From Symbiodinium natans (Eukaryota > Sar > Dinophyceae > Suessiales > Symbiodiniaceae): a stretch of 23,198 nt of DNA. The notes under the pieces are model-generated. The model was not told where the DNA came from and did not search any database. It worked only from the letters and a program-made list of their open reading frames with translations. Each line of letters starts with the position of its first letter. Positions within the stretch are counted from its first letter, which is position 1. Positions 23,156-23,198 of the stretch are shown piece by piece. The stretch spans positions 250,001 through 273,198 of the forward strand of contig CAJNDS010002229.1 in assembly GCA_905221605.1 (NCBI GenBank), given 5' to 3'. The position numbers and the translations under genes were made by a program.

Positions 23156-23198
23156 GTTTGGGTTTTGGGTTTGGGTTTAGGGTTTAGGGTTTAGGGTT
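23156..23198. repeat. TTTAGGG array at right edge
   Basis: Degenerate units turning into perfect TTTAGGG at the last bases. It has the orientation of a right chromosome end but is short and resembles the many internal arrays. Confidence 0.85.

Noticed and set aside
1-23198. CRISPR array or tRNA/rRNA genes
   Set aside because: The repeats are tandem heptamers without spacers, and no tRNA-like cloverleaf or rRNA core sequence was noticed by eye.
1-23198. The window being a complete mini-chromosome with two telomeres
   Set aside because: It begins CCCTAAA and ends TTTAGGG, the expected polarity, but both end arrays are short, slightly degenerate and indistinguishable from dozens of internal ones; breaks at repeats are a simpler explanation.

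Overview
The window looks like nuclear DNA of a dinoflagellate, most likely of the Symbiodiniaceae/Suessiales type. This is inference from several signals. Plant-type telomere-like heptamers (TTTAGGG/CCCTAAA and degenerate derivatives) are scattered through almost the whole 23 kb. Coding sequence sits in tiny exons (about 35-110 bp) whose inferred introns mostly begin with GC rather than GT and end in AG, often with short direct repeats at the two ends. An ankyrin gene starts with a ubiquitin-like head of a kind I associate with Symbiodinium-like proteins. A terminal-inverted-repeat (TIR) element behaves as an intron (an introner). No bacterial gene organisation, rRNA, tRNA or CRISPR array was seen.

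Layout. 1-1523: telomere-like repeats, one orphan exon (494-605) and a short TIR-like element. 1524-3422 (minus): a nearly complete ubiquitin-like/ankyrin-repeat gene of about 592 residues in two exons, split by a 120-nt intron that is essentially a 116-bp element with perfect 14-bp TIRs. 3423-6560 (minus): four micro-exons of a PAP2-superfamily (class A acid phosphatase-like) gene; motif 1 (K-x6-RP) and motif 2 (PSGH) are in separate exons, and motif 3 was not found. 6560-13100: telomere-like repeats, MITE-like elements and a scatter of minus-strand exon-like islands that I cannot assign to a family. 14176-22733 (minus): a superfamily 1 helicase gene of the UPF1/SMUBP2/SETX class, cut into at least 14 micro-exons. 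Motif I, Ia, the ATCxGAG block, motif II (DEAT), motif III (GDPQQLPP), SLFERL, QFRM/FYEGRL and GTSYENPGE appear in the correct order over 8.5 kb, separated by introns packed with telomere-like repeats. Candidate downstream helicase exons lie near 13.5 and 13.0 kb. The window ends in a TTTAGGG array.

Every gene or exon I can support is on the minus strand, as expected for a unidirectional dinoflagellate gene cluster. Four related copies of the introner-like TIR family lie inside inferred introns. In two introns a telomere-like array is bracketed by a direct repeat that duplicates the 3' splice-site sequence, which suggests how such arrays may come to build or enlarge introns. Splice sites were inferred by eye from reading-frame continuity and protein-family resemblance, without transcript data.
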